A DNA stretch of 64,000 nt from contig NC_084601.1 in assembly GCF_033807715.1 (NCBI RefSeq), positions 527,001 to 591,000 on the forward strand, written 5' to 3'. This DNA comes from Cololabis saira. Its lineage: Eukaryota > Chordata > Actinopteri > Beloniformes > Belonidae. Positions 58,559 through 64,000 of this stretch are shown in pieces; the stretch's first letter is position 1, and each line of letters opens with the position of its first letter. A model generated the notes under the pieces. That model saw only the letters and a list, made by a program, of their open reading frames with translations, ran no database searches and was not told the DNA's origin. Position numbers and translations under genes: made by a program.

Positions 58559-59119
58559 CCAGGGGTGGGGACCGCAGGCCGGCACGCAGCTCCCGAAGCT
58601 CCGGCCCAATCAGCAAGTCCCAGATTGGGGTGCAGGGTCAGGAAAAGACTTGTGCTCCGTAATGCAAGCTACAAGCCACCCACGACCACCTGCAGGACAA
58701 AAGAGAGAAAAGGGAGGAGAAGGGGGGGCCAGCAACGAGATGACCAGGGGTGGGGACCGCAGGCCAGCACGCAGCTCCCGAAGCTCCGGCCCAATCAGCA
58801 AGTCCCAGGTTGGGGTGCAGGGTCAGGGAAAGACTTGTGCTCCGTAATGCAAGCTACAAGCCACCCACGACCACCTGCAGGACAAAAGAGAGAAAAGGGA
58901 GGAGAAGGGGGGGCCAGCAACGGGATGACCAGGGGTGGGGACCGCAGGCCAGCATGCAGCTCCCGAAGCTCCGGCCCAATCAGCAAGTCCCAGTTTGGGG
59001 TGCAGGGTCAGGGAAAGACTTGTGCTCCGTAATGCAAGCTACAAGCCACCCACGACCACCTGCAGGTTCCGGTGTCCGGCAAAGGATGCTGCAACATGGA
59101 CAAAAGAGAGAAAAGGGAG
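58559..59119 (-). repeat. 185-bp tandem triplication in the L2 3' UTR
   Basis: Three units start at ACCAGGGGTGGGGACCGCAG near 58559, 58744 and 58929 (period 185 bp). The last unit keeps a 34-bp stretch (TTCCGGTGTCCGGCAAAGGA and following) absent from the first two, so the amplified unit was a deletion variant. The frames of 155-163 codons across it are repeats of the same fortuitous text. Confidence 0.9.
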
Positions 59120-59221
59120 GAGAAGGGGGGGCCAGCACAAGAAACTACAGGAGCGACTCTGACACACTAAAGTTTACACTACCTAGAGATTTACCAACAC
59201 CAGCTAGAGGTTTACTAAACA

Positions 59222-61006
59222 CTAACTATAGGCTTTACTAAACAGAAATGTTTTAAGTTTAGTTTTAAAGGTGGAGGTGGTGTCAGCCTCCTTAACCCAG
59301 ATTGGAAGTTGGTTCCATAGTAGTGGTGCCTGATAGCAGAACGCCCGCCCTCCAAATCTACGTTTAGATACTCTAGGAACTACGAGTAAACCTGCACTCT
59401 GAGAACGGAGAGCTCTGACAGGAACATAAGGCACTATCAGGTCTTGCAAATAATGCGGAGCTAAGCCGTTTTGGGCTTTATACGCAAGTAATAAAATTTT
59501 AAATTGGATTCTAAATTTTACGGGTAACCAATGGAGCGACGCTAACACTGGAGAGACGTGGTCTCTCCTGCTAATTCCTGTCAGTACTCGTGCTGCTGCA
59601 TTTTGGATCAGCTGGAGCCTATTCAGCAAATTACTTGGACATCCTGCTAACAACACATTACAGTAATCTAGTCTAGAAGATACAAACGCATGAACTAGTT
59701 TTTCTGCATCACTCTGCAAGAGGATTTTCCTAATCTTTGCAATATTACGGAGATGGAAAAAGGCTATTTTACAAACCTGATTGACATATGGTTTAAACGA
59801 CAAATCCTGATCGAAAATAACACCAAGGTTTCTCACAGTTGCACTGGAAGCCATCGCAACACCATCTAATCCCTTCCTAAGATGCTCTGGACCAAGAATG
59901 ATAACCTCTGTTTTATCTGAATTTAGAAGCAGGAAATTTCTGGACATCCAGTGCTTGATGTCCCTAAGACATGCCTGAAGTTTAACTAACGGTTCTGTTT
60001 CATCCGGCTTCATAGACAAGTAGAGCTGCGTATCATCAGCATAACAATGAAAGTGTATGCCGTGATTCTGGATTATACTTCCCAATGGCTGCATGTATAA
60101 ACTGAACAAGATTGGCCCTAGCACTGAACCCTGCGGAACACCATAACAGACCCTTGACTGTTCTGAAGAAACCTCATGTACATGAACAAACTGGAACCTG
60201 TCAGATAGATATGATTTAAACCAACATAGAGCTGTCCCTTTAATCCCAACGACATGCTCTAACCTGTGCAGTAAAATGCCATGATCTATAGTGTCAAAAG
60301 CAGCACTGAGGTCCAGTAGAACCAGTATGGACACTAATCCCTTATCTGAGGCCATAAGGAGGTCATTCGTGACTCGAACCAGTGCTGTCTCTGTGCTATG
60401 ATGCATTCTGAACCCTGACTGAAAGATTTCAAACAGATCATTTCTATACAAATAGTCACATAACTCGCTTGAAACTGCCTTTTCCAGAATTTTAGACACA
60501 AATGGAAGGTTGGAAATTGGTCTATAATTAGCTAAGGTGTCTGGGTCAAGAGAAGGTTTTTTAAGTAAAGGTTTAATTACTGCGACTTTGAAAACCTGTG
60601 GTACATATCCTAAATTTAGGGATAGGTTAATTTGGTCCAGTATTGTCGTACCAATAAGAGAAAAAATATGTTTGAATAGTCGAGTCGGGATGGGGTCTAA
60701 CATACATGTGGTTGACTTAGCTCTATTGACGAGTGAGGTCAGCTCAGGGAGGTCTATAGGATCAAAACAGTCTAGAGGCAAGTCAGAGCCTAGGGAAGTC
60801 GCTAAAGCTGAAGAAACACCTACAACCGGCTGGTTGATTTCTTCTCTAATTCTCGCGATTTTACTGTTGAAGAAGCTCATAAAGTCCTCACTACTGAGAG
60901 CTGCAGGAATGCACGGCTCAACAGAGTTGTGACTCTTTGTCAGCCTGGCTACAGTGCTGAACAGAAAACGTGGGTTACTTTTGTTATCCTCTATCAACGT
61001 TGACAA
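59222..61006 (-). pseudogene. L2 copy 2 reverse transcriptase frame (594 codons open)
   Basis: Uninterrupted RT and C-terminal domain: [33 protein letters not shown] (motif A), CYGVPQGSVLGPILF (motif B), HCYADDTQLYL (motif C with both catalytic Asp), SDKTEVIILGP and the C-terminal LHWLPVKFRIQFK to KTFLFSKAYS at the natural stop. There is no ATG at its upstream end; the frame enters from the linker through a 5-bp deletion relative to copy 1. The element also lacks its endonuclease, so it is not a working LINE. Confidence 0.92.
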
Positions 61007-61423
61007 CTGTTCTGGCTTTGCGAATGGCTTTTTTATATACTATTAGAATATCTTTCCATTCACGATAAGAGTCTACAGACCTACAAGAGTACCACTTCCT
61101 TTCCATTTTACGCACGTTTTGTTTCAACATGCGGATATCTGAATTATACCAGGGAGTTAAGCTCCTGTGGCTAGAAACCCTCCTTTTCAAAGGAGCAACT
61201 TCATCTAAAGCTGAATGCAACAAATCAGCAGTGTTACTAGCAAGGAAATCAACATCTGCAGAGGTAGAACCCAGGTCACTGGCCTCGATTACATCACTAT
61301 TTCGCACTGTCGTAAGATAAGCAATGGCCTCCCTAAATGTAACAATAACTTCATCAGACAAACATCTGCTAAAATAATACCTCCTATTTTGCACTTCAAC
61401 ATCAACAAAATTAAAATTAAATA

Positions 61424-61437
61424 TATACACACACACA

Positions 61438-61473
<36 letters not shown>

Positions 61474-61475
61474 TG
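61424..61475 (+). repeat. (CA)n microsatellite
   Basis: About 50 bp of CA with one AA interruption, at the 5' truncation point of L2 copy 2. Confidence 0.95.
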
Positions 61476-62639
61476 ATCATATACATACACGCATACACAC
61501 ACATAGACATACACACTGGCTTGCTCACCTGCATGCTGGCTCTGTAGTTTTTGGGGTTAGGTAGCGGTAGCGATAGCTTAGCTCAGACTGCGATCAGATC
61601 TCAAGATTTGGGTCGATTGCTGTTCGTGTTTTGGTCGGCTCCGTGCCGGTTTCGTGTTTGTTTGTGGTTTTTTGTTGCAGATTTCCAGTGCTTGACGTGT
61701 GTCTCCGCGTGTTCTTGCTCCCTGGATTGGCAGTGGATGTCGTCACCCCCCCCCCCCCAAAAAAAAATACAAAAATCACTGGGTTTGTATGTGTATATTT
61801 ATGTATGTGTATGCATATGTATGCGTATATATATGTATATATATTAAATATAGTAATAATGCACATATATATATATACCTTTGTTTTCTACCTTCATGGT
61901 ATCAATCATTAATATGTGTGCAGACAAGGTAGAGAAAAAAAAAAAAAAAAAAAAACATTTCAATTTACAAAATCCCTTTCAGGAAACATTAGTTTGCATC
62001 TGAAGATCCACATACTTCACGCCACTGGAGTTAGAAGTGTTAATACGTGCGTATGGCGAGTATGAGGGCATATTTCGGAAAAAAAACAACAGCTGCAGCA
62101 GCAAAGGAAAGACGTGGGAGAAAGTTGCTGCAGTCAATGTGTAAGTTTGAATGCAGTATTCATTTAACATTTAAGCACACTGTCTTATAATATAAAATAG
62201 TACAGATGAAAACAGTGGGGGAACGGTATTGAATTAAATTTTATTGTCATTTAGATCAGGGGCAGCCGCCACACCTCGGCTTCACGGGAAAATGTAAATG
62301 TTTTTCTTAAATTTTTTTTATACATTTACGTAATTACTCTGTGTCTATTTGTATTGATTTATTCTATTACTTAATACATATAAAATACTTGTACCCCCCC
62401 TCATATCTTGAAATGTGATGTCCCTGAAGACAGTGGTCTGTCTCGTTTTTAGCGCGCTCTGCAGTTTTACTAACTTACAAAAATGAAAAGGAAGCAGACA
62501 ACTACGCAATTTAAAAAAAAAAAGAAAGAAGGCAAGTGATGGGTCCAATGTTGCCCCAGCAGCACAAGATATTAACGAGGCTGTTAGCCACTGATGGATT
62601 AATTATGCAAGTTCATTTTAAGGTAAGATATCAAATCAC
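61476..62639. other. Unassigned interval with homopolymer runs
   Basis: G/T-rich text (61550-61740), a C-run followed by an A-run (about 61746-61769), TATG-type simple sequence (61780-61880) and a poly(A) of about 20 (61935-61955). These look like parts of retroelement insertions. Short frames carry no motif. Confidence 0.3.
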
Positions 62640-63058
62640 CCTAGTTCAAGTTCAAGTTAGTTTATTTGTCAAACCATGTGTACAGGTTTATACATAGGAT
62701 TTGAAATTGCAATGCTCCCCAGGCCCACAGTGTATACATTTGCACAAGACAGTGACAATATAGACATAACACTGACCATACCATAAAAACAGATATAAAA
62801 ACACAGTACAAGTATAAAGGAACTAGGCGGCAGTGCTATTGGTTAAAAAGTTAAAAAGTTAAAATGCAGGGTTGAGGGAGGGCAGGGCAGAGAGAGAGTT
62901 CAGCATCCTGACAGCTTGGTGGAGAAAGCTGTCTTTCAGTCTGGTAGTCCTGGCCCTAAGGCTTCTCAGTCTTTTTCCAGACGGCAGCAGACTGAAGAGG
63001 CTGTTGGATGGGTGGGTGGAGTCTCTAGCAATGCAGAGGGCTTTTCGGGTGAGGCGGG
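62640..63058 (-). mobile_element. LINE 3' end with ORF2 C-terminus
   Basis: The minus-strand frame 63095-62859 contains HPSNSLFSLLPSGKRLR and TTRLKDSFLHQAVRMLN, the standard C-terminal text of fish CR1/Rex1-type LINEs. A 3' UTR follows with TTTATTTGTCAAACC-type sequence and an (AAGTTC)n tail at about 62643. The rest of the element is missing. It abuts the terminus at 63059. Confidence 0.72.
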
Positions 63059-64000
63059 TGCAACCTGATCTCACAAAAATCTGTGAAATGCCCACGACCT
63101 CTCACCACTATTTTCCGTGGTACCAACACGGAAACTGGTAAAATTACGTGTGACCACCACGGATATTGTACCATGCAAAGTCAATGGGATCCGTGGTCGT
63201 GATATATACACGAATTATGACATTATTATTATTTATATATTATTCTTTGTTATAGTGGCTAAATTATGCGTTTTTGTCGTGCAAAGTACTGATTTTTAAT
63301 GTCAGTTTGTAAAAGCCCGTTTTTAACGCTGTTTTAGCAGTGTTTTAATGAGGTTTTAATCTGACCACCACGGATATAGTACTATGCAAAGTCAATGGGG
63401 TCCGTGGTCGTGATATATACACGAATTATGACATTATTATTATTTATATATTATTCTTTGTTATAGCGGCTAAATTATGCGTTTTTGTCGCGCAAGGTAC
63501 TGATTTTTAATGTCAGTTTGTAAAAGCCCGTTTTTAACGCTGTTTTAGCAGTGTTTTAATGAGGTTTTAATCTGAGCACCACGGATATAGTACTATGCAA
63601 AGTCAATGGGAGGCGTGGTCGTGATATATACACGTTTTATGACATTATTATTATTTATATATTATTCTTTGTTATAGTGGCTAAATTATGCGTTTTTGTC
63701 GTGCAAGGTACTGATTTTTAATGTCAGTTTGTAAAAGCCCGTTTTTAACGCTGTTTTAGCAGTGTTTTAATGAGGTTTTAATCTGACCACCACGGATATA
63801 GTACTATGCAAAGTCAATGGGGTCCGTGGTCGTGATATATACACGAATTATGACATTATTATTATTTATATATTATTCTTTGTTATAGTGGCTAAATTAT
63901 GCGTTTTTGTCGTGCAAGGTACTGATTTTTAATGTCAGTTTGTAAAAGCCCGTTTTTAACGCTGTTTTAGCAGTGTTTTAATGAGGTTTTAATCTGACCA
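63059..64000 (+). repeat. 211-bp tandem array, possibly subterminal repeats of a second foldback-type element
   Basis: Starts GCAACCTGATCTCACAAAAA, then units beginning at GACCACCACGGATAT near 63152, 63361, 63572, 63783 and 63995 (period about 211 bp). Each contains CAAAGTCAATGGG, GTGGTCGTGATATATACACG, TGGCTAAATTATGCGTTTTT and GTAAAAGCCCGTTTTTAACG. Units are nearly identical. The array continues beyond the window. The first bases resemble the CAACCCAGTCTCA terminus of the giant foldback. Confidence 0.85.

Larger units (their letters stand above)
58250..61412 (-). mobile_element. L2-type LINE copy 2, 5'-truncated
   Basis: Minus-strand L2 with a 3' end of (ATTCA)n and TTTATTTATATAGCGTCCAA (58250-58290), a 3' UTR that includes a 185-bp tandem repeat, the full RT domain and the linker, stopping near 61412 where it meets (CA)n. 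The endonuclease is missing. Compared with copy 1 it keeps an intact catalytic YADD but has a 5-bp deletion near 61003 that separates the linker frame (61514-60984) from the RT frame. Confidence 0.92.

Noticed and set aside
58565..59241. Pro/Arg-rich 155-163-codon frames
   Set aside because: They repeat because the DNA is a 185-bp tandem repeat in the antisense of an L2 3' UTR.
59222..61006. Host gene encoding a 594-residue RT-like protein
   Set aside because: L2 LINE RT with a paralogous copy at 36007-37401, a 3' UTR with a LINE tail, no ATG at the frame's upstream end, and an upstream frameshift.

Overview
The window reads as repeat-dense nuclear DNA of a teleost fish. The evidence is the repeat complement: a Rex3 (RTE) retrotransposon, two long L2-type LINEs, a Tc1 element, and several hAT, PIF/Harbinger-like and TTAA-flanked non-autonomous DNA transposons of kinds common in teleosts. 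No bacterial-style gene organisation is present. The only host gene I can support is a short single-coding-exon gene on the minus strand at 34742-34999, a cortexin (ctxn3-like) membrane protein. It has a splice acceptor just upstream and a small upstream ORF in its leader.

Layout. 1-8.3 kb: a Rex3 fragment; a split interspersed repeat with a hAT element nested in it (the hAT itself carries a palindromic MITE and a TIR-bounded 21-bp minisatellite); a Harbinger-like MITE; a CpG-rich promoter-like block; and an L1-like fragment. 9.27-17.48 kb: a giant near-perfect palindrome (arms about 3.5 kb, spacer about 150 bp) flanked by a 7-bp direct repeat, so it looks like an inserted foldback transposon; one arm later received an 870-bp hAT element with its own 8-bp TSD. 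17.5-35 kb: SINE-like units, degenerate GGTTAGG arrays, further MITEs, long stretches without recognisable content, then the cortexin gene. 35.6-45.5 kb: L2 copy 1 with an intact endonuclease but a dead RT, then a layered insertion site (an older repeat split by Rex3, itself split by a Harbinger-like element), and a non-autonomous hAT. 47.0-51.7 kb: a complete Tc1 element with an uninterrupted 339-aa DD34E transposase, followed by a LINE split by a TTAA element. 53.7-61.4 kb: a SINE, a mariner-type MITE, a third TTAA element, a GC-rich repeat and L2 copy 2, whose 594-codon RT frame is open. 62.6-64 kb: a LINE 3' end abutting a 211-bp tandem array that runs off the window and starts with a terminus resembling that of the giant foldback.

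The sequences do not form a pathway. The Tc1 element is the only complete self-mobilising unit seen. The L2 copies each keep one half of the machinery (endonuclease in copy 1, RT in copy 2). The non-autonomous elements depend on transposases that are not in this window. The main biology is a stratified record of insertions, with internal modules shared between elements whose termini differ. Assignments to named repeat families come from recognition, not from a database search.
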